A stretch of DNA of 64,000 nucleotides from assembly GCF_010093535.1 (NCBI RefSeq), contig NW_022985173.1, positions 1,184,855 through 1,248,854 of the forward strand, read 5' to 3'. Shown in pieces: positions 23,272 through 33,957 of this stretch. The notes beneath the pieces were generated by a model. It made no database searches. It was not told where the DNA came from and saw only the letters and a list, made by a program, of their open reading frames with translations. This DNA comes from Lindgomyces ingoldianus. Taxonomy: Eukaryota; Ascomycota; Dothideomycetes; Pleosporales; Lindgomycetaceae. Position 1 is the first letter of the stretch. Each line of letters begins with the position of its first letter. The translations under genes and the position numbers were made by a program.

Positions 23272-23987
23272 GAGAGGGGAGGGCGTTGAGACTGACAATC
23301 CAGCCTCTGGACGAGGGCGAAGAGGGCAGGGTAGAAGAAATGATGGAAGAGGGTCGAGATAGCCATGATAATAATGGTCGCGTGGGCCTGTTTTGGTGGG
23401 ATGTGTCGCACTCTTTGGCAAGACAAAGAATAGCAGGCACGTGGGACAGCTGATTGGCCAGTTTGCGCCGGCCAGCGCCAAGCACACTGGCCTCAACTTC
23501 AGGTTCGCAACGCCGCCTCGAATGAGAGGCACTCACAATGCACCGTGGGCCAGGGCGTGCGCCGTGAACGCTGAGGGCTCGAGCGTCTGATAATGCACCT
23601 CCCGAAACTCCCATCGCCATGCTGATAGACAACCGTCGCGCACGTGGAACGCCTGGGGAGGGGGACACGTCTCTTCAGTTCGGACTGGCGGCTCACTGAG
23701 GGCTCGAACGGTTTCTTAAAGTCGAAATGAAACATTGCCCATGTCGTCTGGGATGGCTGGGTGTTGTGATGGAGGCGTAAACTCGCCATCACTCAGCTGG
23801 ATATCGCAATGTCTAGCGTGGTGTCGAACCAACCCAATTGCCAAAAAAATAAATAGGTCCTATTGCCCAAGTCGCACGAACGCCATGCCTAGAGATCTAG
23901 ATCTGGGCACTGTAAGGGGACTGCTTCAAGATATTCATTTTTCTAGCCTCGCAAAACCCCCTGACATTGCAATCCAGTCTGTGGCCT
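23272..23987. other. intergenic region between ERB1 and the bHLH gene
   Basis: A 716 bp tandem spacer on the minus strand that should contain the bHLH promoter and the ERB1 terminator. The minus-strand frame of the bHLH gene stays open upstream without an ATG. No other gene recognised. Confidence 0.4.
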
Positions 23988-26375
23988 CTAGCTCCATAAT
24001 CGGCACGTCCCGTCCGCTCCAGCACTCACGCACCACGGTTCCCTCGGATGCCAGTCCATGTCCATCACCCCTAATCTGCTCTTAACCTGATGTCCCCGTA
24101 GCACCTTCAGTGGCACAATCGTGGCGTTCTCCATCAAATCTCCCACAACTTTGCCGTGGAAGATCTGCAAACTGCCGTCATCGCTGGCGTCTGCGAACAG
24201 TGGTAGACCGCCCTGGTGGAAACGAACGGCGCGAATAGCTTCTTTATGATAGCGTAACGTCTTGTAAGGCTTGGTGGATAAGTCCAGGTCGTGCCAAAGC
24301 AGCCGTTTGTCGTAAGTACCGACTATGAGATTGTCGCCGCCGGGATGGACATCGAAAGATGAAATCCACTTGGCACCTGGCTGTAGTATCTTGACGAGCT
24401 CTTGCCTTGACAGGTCATAGCTGCGAATAGAGTTCTTCGTAGCTACGAAAAAGACTGGCTTCGACGGATGGAACTGGGCCGACTGGGCTAGACCTTTGAG
24501 TCGGCGGAATGGTAGCTGGGTGAGATGTTTCGACAAGGTGTGGATGGCAACTGCACTACTTTGACCACGCGGCGATACTGTTGCAAAGTATTCACCTCGC
24601 CTATGCCAGTGAACAACTTTAACAGTCGATCGAACTGTTGTCTGAACCAGAACCCCCTTAGATTCAAGCCGGGTGCTAGGTCGACTCCACCGGGCCGGTG
24701 GTTCCTTTGCAGGAGCTCCGTTCGTTGTAGCCGATGGCTTTGATGCTGCGTAACCCCAGCCCGCATCCAGAATATCGCGGCTACTCTGCTCGATGTCAGG
24801 AGATAATATCGAGAATGGCACGATCAAATATATGTGTTCTCCAGCAGCAGCAGCGAGAACTGATGCGTCCTTTCCTGGCCTCCACCTCACCGTGTCAACA
24901 GCATCCTCGTCCGAGAGCCTGACATTCCACACCTGGCGCCCTGTCAAAAGCTCCCAAATCCGGACATGGCCATCGTCGCCTCCACTGGCAAGAAATGTGC
25001 CTTGGGGATCAACAGAGACGCTGCGGACCCGGCCTTCATGACCCCGGAAGACAACCGCACACGTGGTTGGAAAGGGTTTTAATTCATCGGGGCTTGGTAG
25101 TTTTGGTAGAAGCAACTCTGGGTCGATGTTTAGTTTATTCCTCCGCACGCGAGGTGCGAGATACAGGTCCAAGCATCGCTCGAATTTCTCCTTGACAAAT
25201 CGCTCATATCCCGGGACTTTGCGTAAGGCTTCGTGGTCTGTCGGGAGGTAGTCCTTTTCTCGGTCTTCTTCGTCTGCCTCTTGCCACGCGGCTTTCTCTT
25301 CCTTATCTGGAAGGTACTCTGGGGGAGGGTGGTAACTCTCATCGTAACCTGGAGGAGGCAGTTTGGGAGCGGGGATATGCATAGAGTGTTCTGGCCGCGG
25401 GACCTCGTCAGCCCAAATGTCATATGTTTTAAAGTCCTGTTCCTCTTCCTCCTCCTCGGCCGGAGGCTTGTACGGCTGGATGCGACCTTCCCTAATCGCT
25501 TTAACTATCTTCATCACCCGTTTCGCCTCATGCTTGGAAGGCACGAATCGCCGTTTTGGCTCGGGAGCGGCGCTCAGTGGCATAATCTCTTCCTTGCCTG
25601 TGAAGTAATGCACCATCTCAGGATATGGGTCGTACCCCTCTTCTGGTAACTCGTTCCTGGTGATCTTTCGCAGGACATCGAGCTCTTCTTCAGTGAGCTC
25701 CAACGGCTTGCCTGTTGCTGGATCCGTCAGACCTGTCCATCCTTTTGGAATGTCAATGCTATCGAGCAAGGCATCCAACGCCTCGCCTTTTGCCGGCCGC
25801 ATAATCTTCTTGCCATTGATATCATAACCAATGTGAGGATACGCATCGTAGAAGGAGAGGGGGATATTGCCAATTGTGTTCGTGGTTTCTGGCGCATCTG
25901 ATTCGTCTGAGTCGTAAACCGGCTCGATTTCTTTGTAGAGGTATCGTGGGTTGCCGTTGGCATCTGTGGTGACAGTGTAGTTGGGTTCGAGCTCTTCGCC
26001 TACTGGCTCATCTTCCAGGCCAACACGCAGCTCGGCGTCGAGTTCGTGTGTCAGTTGCGAGAATTTTTTGCTAAGGGAGCCATCAGTGGTCTTCAGGCCG
26101 CGGATCTGCTCTCGGATCTCATCCTCGCCGTCGGACGGAACTTCGGTGCTCTCCAGGTCGCCATCTTCGTCTTCCTCATCTTCATCCACGTCAGACCCTC
26201 CTTCGATGTCGCTACTGACTACACTACGCACATCCTCATCCTGGCTGTCTTCAGAATCGTCTTCACTGTGCGATAGAATTCCCTCGAGAAGCCCCTCCGC
26301 TAGCTCCTCCTCAGACGCACTTTCCACCGGCAACTCACGCGTCGCAATCTTTCTTTTCCGTGAATTGGGCGCCAT
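23988..26375 (-). CDS. ERB1: Erb1 (BOP1), 60S ribosome-biogenesis WD-repeat protein
   Basis: Nucleolar component of the Nop7-Erb1-Ytm1 (PeBoW) complex needed for 27S pre-rRNA processing and 60S maturation. Single exon of 795 residues. The N-terminal ~130 residues are acidic ([12 protein letters not shown] and similar). The BOP1 N-terminal domain follows with [38 protein letters not shown] and [20 protein letters not shown]. The C-terminal WD40 propeller starts around [20 protein letters not shown]; later blades include [13 protein letters not shown] and a final [20 protein letters not shown]. The start at 26375 gives MAPNSRKRK, a basic nuclear-type N terminus. It is transcribed divergently from PRP5. 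Confidence 0.95.
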   Translation of the reverse strand: MAPNSRKRKIATRELPVESASEEELAEGLLEGILSHSEDDSEDSQDEDVRSVVSSDIEGGSDVDEDEEDEDGDLESTEVPSDGEDEIREQIRGLKTTDGSLSKKFSQLTHELDAELRVGLEDEPVGEELEPNYTVTTDANGNPRYLYKEIEPVYDSDESDAPETTNTIGNIPLSFYDAYPHIGYDINGKKIMRPAKGEALDALLDSIDIPKGWTGLTDPATGKPLELTEEELDVLRKITRNELPEEGYDPYPEMVHYFTGKEEIMPLSAAPEPKRRFVPSKHEAKRVMKIVKAIREGRIQPYKPPAEEEEEEQDFKTYDIWADEVPRPEHSMHIPAPKLPPPGYDESYHPPPEYLPDKEEKAAWQEADEEDREKDYLPTDHEALRKVPGYERFVKEKFERCLDLYLAPRVRRNKLNIDPELLLPKLPSPDELKPFPTTCAVVFRGHEGRVRSVSVDPQGTFLASGGDDGHVRIWELLTGRQVWNVRLSDEDAVDTVRWRPGKDASVLAAAAGEHIYLIVPFSILSPDIEQSSRDILDAGWGYAASKPSATTNGAPAKEPPARWSRPSTRLESKGVLVQTTVRSTVKVVHWHRRGEYFATVSPRGQSSAVAIHTLSKHLTQLPFRRLKGLAQSAQFHPSKPVFFVATKNSIRSYDLSRQELVKILQPGAKWISSFDVHPGGDNLIVGTYDKRLLWHDLDLSTKPYKTLRYHKEAIRAVRFHQGGLPLFADASDDGSLQIFHGKVVGDLMENATIVPLKVLRGHQVKSRLGVMDMDWHPREPWCVSAGADGTCRLWS

Positions 26376-26650
26376 TATGTGCAGACACTGCAAGTTACGG
26401 CTCCTCAGCGTCACAGTCCAAAAATTTCAAGTTGCCAAGATTTCGGCACGCTAATTCACTGCGAGGTCCCGAGTTCAAAGGCCCGTGCGCAACTACCTCA
26501 TCTGCCACCTCGAAAGGTCTTCCGCAAGCTCTCCCCTCGCCCTCCCCTCAACCAACAACCTGTTGCGCCGTATCACGGCCCATCACAAGAAGACGGTCAC
26601 TGAAGAACACCCTCCGCCTAATCCTACAGAGTAACGCTCCAGACGCCGCC
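26376..26650. promoter_or_regulatory. shared divergent promoter of ERB1 and PRP5
   Basis: Only 275 bp separate the two start codons, so both promoters and both leaders must lie here or overlap the genes. The order and spacing are seen directly; co-regulation is inference. Confidence 0.55.
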
Positions 26651-29600
26651 ATGGCCGGGCGCCGAGCTGATGAATCAAGGTCCTATCGCTCCGGCGATTC
26701 AGCACGAGGTCGCAACCCGCCTCCGCCCCGCCGCGAGGAGCGAGAGCGGTACGACCGCCGAGACGACCGCCGTGAGGAGCGTCGGGTCAAATATGACGGT
26801 GACAGGTACGACCGCCGCGACACCCGCGACCGCGACTCGTATGCCCCGTCACGTCGCTCGAGGTCGCCGGATCGCCACCGCCGCCCCGACCGCGAGCGCT
26901 CCAGAGATCGAGGCCGCTATCCTGACGACCGCCATCGTGAAGATAGAGCCCGGCACGACCGTGATAGAGACCGTGCACATGACAGGGACAGGGACGACCG
27001 CAGGCGCGATCGACGAGACGCATACGATGGAGACCGCCGGCGGACCTCATTCTCGTCCGCTGCATCCCCGCGAGATCGGGACATGAAGTTCCGCTCTCGT
27101 GACAGATCTGAAGAACGCCTCTCTCCTGAAGAAAAGCAGAAGCGCGAAGAGGAGAAGCTGGCAAAGGAGAAGGAGGAACAGCAGAAGGCACGGCAAGCCA
27201 AAGTCGAAGCGTGGAAAAAGAAGAAGGCAGAGGAATTGGCAACCAAGGCAGCTGTCATAGCCTCTCCATCCACTACTGCGCCCTCCACACCAGCGCCGGG
27301 TTCCACACCCGCTACGGGCCAGGTGACTCCGGAACCTGTCAAGGCTAAGTCTGTCTCTAAGGGCCCCGCTGAGAAGTCCATGCAGAAGCAGAAGTCAGGA
27401 TTCACGCTCGACGGCCAGGTCAAGGTCAACCCACTGACTACCAAGGTTCCCGTCCCATGCAAGGAAGCCGTAAACGGAAACGCTGACTCGGGTGTGCCCC
27501 CCTTCTCTCCTGCATTCAAGAACCCTATGCTCACCGGCCAAGATCGCGTTACAGCCCCACCACTAAAAGCCAGTGGCAACATCAGCTCCTTTGGACTCAA
27601 GGCGAAGCCCGCCACAGATAGCAAAGCCTCCAAGAACGCTCTCCTTGATGACGACGACGATACGAGCAAGCGGACCCTTCAACAGTTGCCCGACTTCGAC
27701 CCCAAAGACGAACCAACGTTCGAAGGGGATGACACAGCTATGGATGACATTGAAGGAAGCGACGACGAGGACGCTAATGCTCAGGCTCAGGCTCAACTTG
27801 AGAAACGTCGCGAGGAGCTGGCAAACGAGGACACGGCTATGAATGACGCCCCCCCTGCCGTCGATGAAGCAGATGTCAAAATGGCTGATAACGATGCAGC
27901 TAGTGCCGAGGAAGATGACGTTGATCCTCTTGACGCTTTTATGGCTGGTCTCGAACCTGGTGCTGAAGCTAGGGGCTTGCACGGCCAGACTATGTTCGAA
28001 GACGACAACGAGCTGACAATGGACGCTGTTCAGTCGGAGGATATTCTTGCAATCGCTGCAGCCAAGAAGAAGAAGCGTGAAATGAAAACTGTCAATCACG
28101 CCGAGATCACATATGAACCATTTAGAAAGAGCTTCTACTCAGAACCCGCAGAAGTTACGTTGATGGATGAGGATGAGGTTGCCAATCTGCGGTTCGAGCT
28201 CGACGGCATAAAAGTCACACCTGACGACGCTCCAAGGCCTGTCACTAAATTTGCTCAGATGGGTCTTCTCCAACAAACTCTGGATGTCTTTGCGAATCTG
28301 GGTTATGACAGACCCACCGCTATTCAATGTCAGGCAATTCCCATTGCCGAATCAGGTCTGGACATGATTGGAGTCGCCAAGACCGGATCAGGCAAGACCA
28401 TTGCGTTCGGTATTCCCCTTATTCGTCACATCCTCGACCAGCCACACCTGAAAACTGGTGAGGGCCCCATTGTTCTCATTTTGGCACCGACCCGCGAACT
28501 TGCCGTTCAGATTGTCAGAGAATTGAAACCCTTCCTCAAGGCCTCCGATCTCAAAGCTGCGTGTGCCTATGGCGGTGCTCCGATCAAGGACCAGATTGCA
28601 GAAATCAAACGGGGTGGCATTCATGTTCTCTGTGCAACCCCCGGTCGATTGATTGATCTTCTCCAAAGCAACTCGGGTCGTGTTCTTAATTTCAGGCGGG
28701 TCACCTATGTCATACTTGATGAGGCGGACCGCATGTTTGACATGGGCTTTGAACCACAGGTCATGAAGATCATGGCACAAATTCGTCCTGATCGCCAGAC
28801 CGCTCTTTTTTCCGCTACTTTTCCGAAGACCATGGCTGCTTTGGCCAGGAAGATCCTTACACATCCTGTTGAGGTCATCATTGGTGGTAAGAGTGTCGTC
28901 GCCCCAGAAATCAAACAAATTGTTACGATCGTCCCACCCAACCCAGAAGAGAAGATGAAGCAGTTGCTTCTTCAACTCGGTAAGCTCTTCGATGAACACG
29001 AAGAAGATGATGCTCGCGCTTTGATCTTTGTTGAAAAGCAGACTGCCGCCGAGGACCTCCTCCCAAAAATCACTAAGCGTGGTTATCCCTGTAACACAAT
29101 CCATGGCAAGAAGGACCAGTCTGATCGAACGGATGCTATCAACGACTTCAAGAACGGTGCCCTGCCTGTACTGATTGCAACTTCTGTTGCTGCTAGAGGA
29201 TTGGACGTTCCGCAGCTCAAACTCGTAATCAACTACGATTGCCCCTCTCACCTGGAAGATTACGTCCATCGGTGTGGGAGAACAGGACGTGCCGGTAATA
29301 CTGGCACTGCTGTCACGCTGATTGAACTACCAGGGCAGGAGCGTTTTGCTCATCATCTTGTTAAAGCCTTGAAGGAAAGTAACCAGACGGTTCCGGATGA
29401 CCTGCTCAAGGTGGAGGCAACATTCCACAAGAAAATTGCAGCTGGTGAAGAGAAGGCTTATGGCGGTTTTGGTGGCAAAGGGCTCGAGCGCATCGATGAA
29501 AAGCGGAACAAAGAGAGGCGGCGTGAGAAGCAAGCCTTTAAGGCTGGTGACGACGCGGATGAGAGTGAGGATGAGGAATTGGAAATTCCTACTGTCAAAA

Positions 29601-30226
29601 AGAACGTTGCTGAGGCAACAAAACCCGCCACACCTGCTGCCGTTGCGACTCCAGTCGCAATGGAGGAAGAAAAACCAGCCTGGATGAAGCTCCTCGAAGG
29701 CAAAATTATTGTCAACAAAACCGAACGTCCATCAGACAATATGTCGAAACCTCTCACTGCCATGGAGAAAGTTAAGATGGCTTCTCAAGCTGTCAATAGT
29801 CGTTTAAGTAAGAAGGGCATGATTCATCACGGCCAACCAATCGACAACAAAGGCCCCGATGCCGGAGCGTATCACTCAACAATCGAAATCAACGACTTCC
29901 CACAGAAGGCTCGTTGGGCTGTTACCAACCGCACCAACGTTGCTAAGATTCTCGAGGCAACCGGTACCTCCATCACGACGAAGGGCACGTACTACCCGGC
30001 AGGAAAGCAGCCGGGAGGCAAGTGTTACCCCACCTCATTCCGCAATCATGATTCTAACCAGAATACAGAGGGCGATTTACCGAAGCTCTACATCCTTGTC
30101 GAGGGTGACACTGAAACGGTTGTAACTTCCGCTATGATGGAGCTCACTCGTCTTCTCAAAGAAGGCACCATGGCGACAGACGATGCACCAGCCCGAGGAG
30201 CAACGGGTCGTTACAGCGTCGTCTGA
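26651..30226 (+). CDS. PRP5: Prp5, DEAD-box RNA helicase of the pre-spliceosome
   Basis: ATP-dependent helicase that remodels U2 snRNP so that it can bind the intron branch site. Single exon, 1191 residues. The first ~150 residues are very rich in Arg/Asp/Glu/Ser (RDRD- and RREE-type repeats), followed by Lys/Glu-rich and acidic segments. Helicase motifs occur in order: Q (GYDRPTAIQCQAIP), I (AKTGSGKT, Lys582), Ia (PTRELA), II (DEAD at 690-693, in DEADRMFDMGFEPQ), III (SAT), V (ARGLDV) and VI (HRCGRTGRAG). The DRMFDMGFEPQ extension is typical of Prp5. The C-terminal ~350 residues include a KH-like region (INDFPQKARWAVTNRTN). The start is the ATG at 26651 in context GCCGCCATGG; the frame is open further upstream into ERB1 but without ATG support. 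Confidence 0.95.
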   Translation: MAGRRADESRSYRSGDSARGRNPPPPRREERERYDRRDDRREERRVKYDGDRYDRRDTRDRDSYAPSRRSRSPDRHRRPDRERSRDRGRYPDDRHREDRARHDRDRDRAHDRDRDDRRRDRRDAYDGDRRRTSFSSAASPRDRDMKFRSRDRSEERLSPEEKQKREEEKLAKEKEEQQKARQAKVEAWKKKKAEELATKAAVIASPSTTAPSTPAPGSTPATGQVTPEPVKAKSVSKGPAEKSMQKQKSGFTLDGQVKVNPLTTKVPVPCKEAVNGNADSGVPPFSPAFKNPMLTGQDRVTAPPLKASGNISSFGLKAKPATDSKASKNALLDDDDDTSKRTLQQLPDFDPKDEPTFEGDDTAMDDIEGSDDEDANAQAQAQLEKRREELANEDTAMNDAPPAVDEADVKMADNDAASAEEDDVDPLDAFMAGLEPGAEARGLHGQTMFEDDNELTMDAVQSEDILAIAAAKKKKREMKTVNHAEITYEPFRKSFYSEPAEVTLMDEDEVANLRFELDGIKVTPDDAPRPVTKFAQMGLLQQTLDVFANLGYDRPTAIQCQAIPIAESGLDMIGVAKTGSGKTIAFGIPLIRHILDQPHLKTGEGPIVLILAPTRELAVQIVRELKPFLKASDLKAACAYGGAPIKDQIAEIKRGGIHVLCATPGRLIDLLQSNSGRVLNFRRVTYVILDEADRMFDMGFEPQVMKIMAQIRPDRQTALFSATFPKTMAALARKILTHPVEVIIGGKSVVAPEIKQIVTIVPPNPEEKMKQLLLQLGKLFDEHEEDDARALIFVEKQTAAEDLLPKITKRGYPCNTIHGKKDQSDRTDAINDFKNGALPVLIATSVAARGLDVPQLKLVINYDCPSHLEDYVHRCGRTGRAGNTGTAVTLIELPGQERFAHHLVKALKESNQTVPDDLLKVEATFHKKIAAGEEKAYGGFGGKGLERIDEKRNKERRREKQAFKAGDDADESEDEELEIPTVKKNVAEATKPATPAAVATPVAMEEEKPAWMKLLEGKIIVNKTERPSDNMSKPLTAMEKVKMASQAVNSRLSKKGMIHHGQPIDNKGPDAGAYHSTIEINDFPQKARWAVTNRTNVAKILEATGTSITTKGTYYPAGKQPGGKCYPTSFRNHDSNQNTEGDLPKLYILVEGDTETVVTSAMMELTRLLKEGTMATDDAPARGATGRYSVV

Positions 30227-31359
30227 TTCGACACTTTCCTTGGACCTGGTCAGTCTCACCGTCAAACTATTCTAGAAATGGTTCCGCTCCTAAGATACAT
30301 ATGCGCTTATGTCATTGAAGCCAATGCCCATTTCCATTCCAAAGCCTCTGCCTGTGTCACTTGCTTTTGCACAATGATTCGGGCGAAGTTTGCTCCGGAT
30401 TTGACTTAATAGTTGGTGTGGTTTGTTTGAGTTTCATGGCACTGAAATTGGAGGGGAAACGGTGTATAAATTATTGGCTCGGAGTTTCTGGCATGGCACA
30501 TCTGCATGAGTGGGTAGCTGGGTGATAGGGCGGAAATGGTTTCCTTCGATCATGTGAGTATTCCCACCTTTACCTTGCTTCTAGTAGTCGCTAATGTCAT
30601 AGTGCTTTTTCCAAGGCTCTCTTCCTTTGCATCACAGTATCGACTTCTCAGTGAAACGACGGCTGAGCCGAACTTACTCATCAGCATTAAGGAAGCAGCT
30701 CATGGAGGATCATCATCGGACATGCATTGTTTGTGGGGTGAATGAACTACATGGAATCATGAATGGTGGAAACCCCATCCTTTTGCTTTGCGAAATCTAT
30801 CGCGGCTATTAATAAATCGTTTCGGATCAGCAAAGTTAACAAGCAACCCTTTCGCCATCTTCAAATGTTTCTTGCATGAGACATGCGGGGCTTGCCGTTC
30901 GTGCATTTAAGTAGCGACCAGACATCCAATTGGATCGTACCTGGTCATCCCACATGCGTTTCGACGTCACCACCGCGCTAACCCCATTTATGTAGAGTAT
31001 TTGAACATGTTCCTGACTTCGGACAGAAAAATACTATAATAAGCAGTCTCCTTCCTAAAGGCTTCAAACGTACTACAATCTTTGGTGCTTTGCATTTGTA
31101 AAGAGATGCTTATATAGTACACAGCACGGAAGCTGATTACTGCCTACGCGCTTCCAGGATTTGTCACAGGCCTGCCAAGGTCGCGAAACTCGGAGTTTAT
31201 TCGGTTACCTTCACCATTCTCGGCACCGCCGTTGAGTTTTCCTCTATGACTATTCTATTGTACCACATCTGTTAAGCAAGTAATGTGGATGTTGTCCTCC
31301 CAATACTGACAGTAACAATTGATTATATTAGATCCCCACTCCTTTCCCGGTTCACGAAA
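30227..31359. other. intergenic region upstream of the SLAC1/Mae1-type transporter
   Basis: About 1.1 kb. A short frame at 30536-30745 has no domain. The region should hold the PRP5 3' flank and the transporter promoter. No repeat or RNA gene recognised. Confidence 0.35.
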
Positions 31360-32667
31360 ATGCTTCAATATTCTCAAGAGCCCCGCTTGACTAGTAATGA
31401 TACTACCCAAGGTACATTTCTAACTTCGACGTCTAACGATCTCATAATGCAAACCGACCAAGAGCAAGGAAGAAAAAATAAGGTTGGTCTAAGGGACCGG
31501 CTCAAACACTTCACATGGGCGTGGTTCACTACGACAATGAGCACTGGTGGACTAGCACTTGCATTGGGAGAGACACCGCACAAATTTGAAGGTATATCAC
31601 TACAATTATTTAGTAGTTTCTTCTGGCCGTTTTATTGGCGGCTTCTTCGAACTTAAAGCTAACTAATATTAGGACTGCACACCATTGGTGTCATCGTCTT
31701 CTTGTTCAATATCATCCTCTTCCTCCTATTCTGCGCTCTCATGACCTCCCGATTAATCATCGATCCGCCGCGATTCAAACACTCCTTTGTAAATCCCTCG
31801 GAAAGCTTTTTCTTTCCCTCTTTTATTCTCAGCCTCGCCGTCATCCTAGGAGGCATCCAAATCTACGGCGTAACTATAGGGCCAGAGGGAACCTGGCTCA
31901 TCACCGCAATCCGTATCGTATACTGGATCTATGCTAGCTTCTCTCTCATCAACGTCATCTCCCAATACTGGATCTTCATTTGTCGGACACCAGCTCGACC
32001 CCTCCCAATGAATCCTTCCTGGTTTCTCCCTGGATACTCCACGATGCTTACGGGTACGATTGCCAGCATGATTGCAGGAAGCCAACCTCCAGAACACAGG
32101 GTACCTATAATCATTTCCGGTTGCGCATACCAGGGGTTTGGGTGGCTAATCTCATTCGCTCTCATTGTCATGTACCTGACCCGACTTATGGAATCCGGAC
32201 TTCCGACCCCAAGTCTCAGACCAGGTATGTTTATCCCAATCGGCGCACCCAGCTACACAATCATCGCCCTCATCGGCCAAGCCAGAGCCATACCACGATC
32301 TTACGGTTACTTCTTAACCCATGCCTCCGCTGCAGATATCTGCCAAACCGTTGCCCTCTTTGCCAGCATTTTTCTCTGGATCCTGAGCTTTTGGCTCCTT
32401 TGCATCGCGCTACTGGCTTGTCTAGAGCGTGTGAGGGAGATGGGATTTGCACTCTCTTGGTGGGCGTTTATTTTTCCGAATGTGGGATTTATAGTGGGAA
32501 CGGTTGAGATTGGGAAGGAGTTGAATAGTGAGGGGATTTTGTGGGTTGGGAGTGCGATGACTATTTGTTTGGTGATGATTTGGTTGATGTGTATTTTTGC
32601 GTGTGTGAGGGCGGTTACGAGGGGGAGGATTATGTGGCCGGGGAGGGACGAGGATAAAGATATGTGA
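31360..32667 (+). CDS. SLAC1/TehA/Mae1-family transporter (C4-dicarboxylate or sulphite type)
   Basis: Ten-helix membrane carrier of the tellurite-resistance/dicarboxylate transporter family, which includes yeast Ssu1 (sulphite efflux) and S. pombe Mae1 (malate uptake). Exons 31360-31591 and 31673-32667 around an 81 bp intron (CTAAC branch) give 408 residues. After a 47-residue hydrophilic tail, the first helix begins HFTWAWFTTTMSTGGLALAL, the classic family start. Further features are FWLLCIALLACLERV and SWWAFIFPNVGF, the family's ninth-helix block, and a short charged C-tail (GRDEDKDM). The start at 31360 is the first ATG before the conserved region. The mixed motif does not allow choosing between malate and sulphite as substrate; Mae1-like is slightly favoured. 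Confidence 0.87.
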
Positions 32668-32885
32668 GAGAGAAATATAGGCGAAATGAGTGAGAATGTG
32701 ACTGGGTACCTATAGAGGATTTGAACTGCTGCAAGAGAAGGTAATAACGCACAGAACGTTATCGGTACCAAGGAACATATCCAGGACGGATTTGATCTAT
32801 TAATCATCTCTGCTAACATGCGAGAGGAGGTCAAGAGGATGCCAATATTGGTTGCAAGTAAGGATCCTTGTTATTTTCTCTTGTA

Positions 32886-33223
32886 ACGTACTTCATGGGC
32901 GAGTTGCTCACACACCCGAGTCGCTCACTTTTGCCAAGACCCCACTAAACCACCCTTCCTACACTAATGCATTCCCCACAACACCACTTAGACGCGCTAA
33001 AAGAATGTTAGATACAGCTTACGCTCTAAGCTTTTAAATAAAACATAAAACTTTTAAAAAAATGTGCTATTACTATGTGTAAAGTCCTATAAAAGATAAT
33101 AAATAACTATAGTGCTAGATAACTTTTACAAGCTAATTCTACAGCTAAATTATAAAGGCTAGGTAATAAAAAAAAGCAGGTAATTATTAAGACTATACTT
33201 AAGCTATATGCGCAAGGAATTTC
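32886..33223 (+). repeat. left terminal inverted repeat
   Basis: Matches the reverse complement of 33620-33957 over its whole length. It ends exactly where the assembly gap starts, so it may continue into the gap. Confidence 0.8.
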
Positions 33224-33423
33224 NNNNNNNNNNNNNNNNNNNNNNNNNNNNNNNNNNNNNNNNNNNNNNNNNNNNNNNNNNNNNNNNNNNNNNNNNNNNN
33301 NNNNNNNNNNNNNNNNNNNNNNNNNNNNNNNNNNNNNNNNNNNNNNNNNNNNNNNNNNNNNNNNNNNNNNNNNNNNNNNNNNNNNNNNNNNNNNNNNNNN
33401 NNNNNNNNNNNNNNNNNNNNNNN
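33224..33423. other. assembly gap of 200 unknown bases
   Basis: A run of exactly 200 N lies inside the inverted-repeat element, probably because the hairpin-like arms blocked assembly. The true length may differ. Confidence 0.95.
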
Positions 33424-33619
33424 TATAAGGCTAAACCTGCCCTAAATTACCCTAGGACTCTTATAGAGGGCTCTCTTATAGTTATACTTATGCTTAAATG
33501 TTACTTTAAGCTCTAAATAACGCTTCACAAACGTACTAGGCTAGTTTATGTAAACATAGCCTAGATTACGCTTAGCGCGCAAAGAATTAGCTATATTAGC
33601 TATAAATGCTATCTAAGAG

Positions 33620-33957
33620 GAAATTCCTCACGCATATAGCTTAAGTATAGTCTTAATAATTACCTGCTCTTTTTTATTACCTAGCCTTTGTAATTTAGCT
33701 GTAGAATTAGCTTGTAAAGGTTATCTAGCGCTATAGTTATTTATTATTTTTTATAGAACTTTGCATATAGCTATAGCACATTTCTTTAAGAGTTTTATGT
33801 TTTATTTAAAAGCTTAGAGTGTAAGCTGTATCTAACATTCTTTTAGCGCGTTTAAGTAGTGTTGTAGGGAATGCATTAGTGTAGGAAGGGTAGTTTAGTG
33901 GGGTCTTAGCAAAAGTAAGCAACTCGGGTGTGTGAGCAACTCGCCCATGAAGTACGT
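33620..33957 (-). repeat. right terminal inverted repeat
   Basis: Reverse complement of the left arm at 32886-33223, with scattered transition differences. Confidence 0.8.

Larger units (their letters stand above)
32886..33957. mobile_element. TIR DNA transposon with 338 bp inverted repeats, TA target duplication
   Basis: The element begins ACGTACTTCATGGGCGAG and ends with its reverse complement CTCGCCCATGAAGTACGT; a TA dinucleotide flanks each side (32884-32885 and 33958-33959). Inverted arms run 32886-33223 and 33620-33957, equal in length and nearly identical apart from C/T and G/A differences. The centre is partly an assembly gap. TA duplication fits the Tc1/mariner/Fot1 superfamily. No transposase could be read in the visible part, so it may be non-autonomous. 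Its arms and centre share sequence with the elements at 51.6-53.1 kb. Confidence 0.8.

Noticed and set aside
26787..27669. Long minus-strand frames inside PRP5
   Set aside because: Shadows of the Arg/Asp/Glu-rich repeat coding of Prp5 on the other strand.
28388..29269. 293-codon minus-strand frame opposite the Prp5 helicase core
   Set aside because: The plus strand carries all DEAD-box motifs in order; the opposite frame has none.
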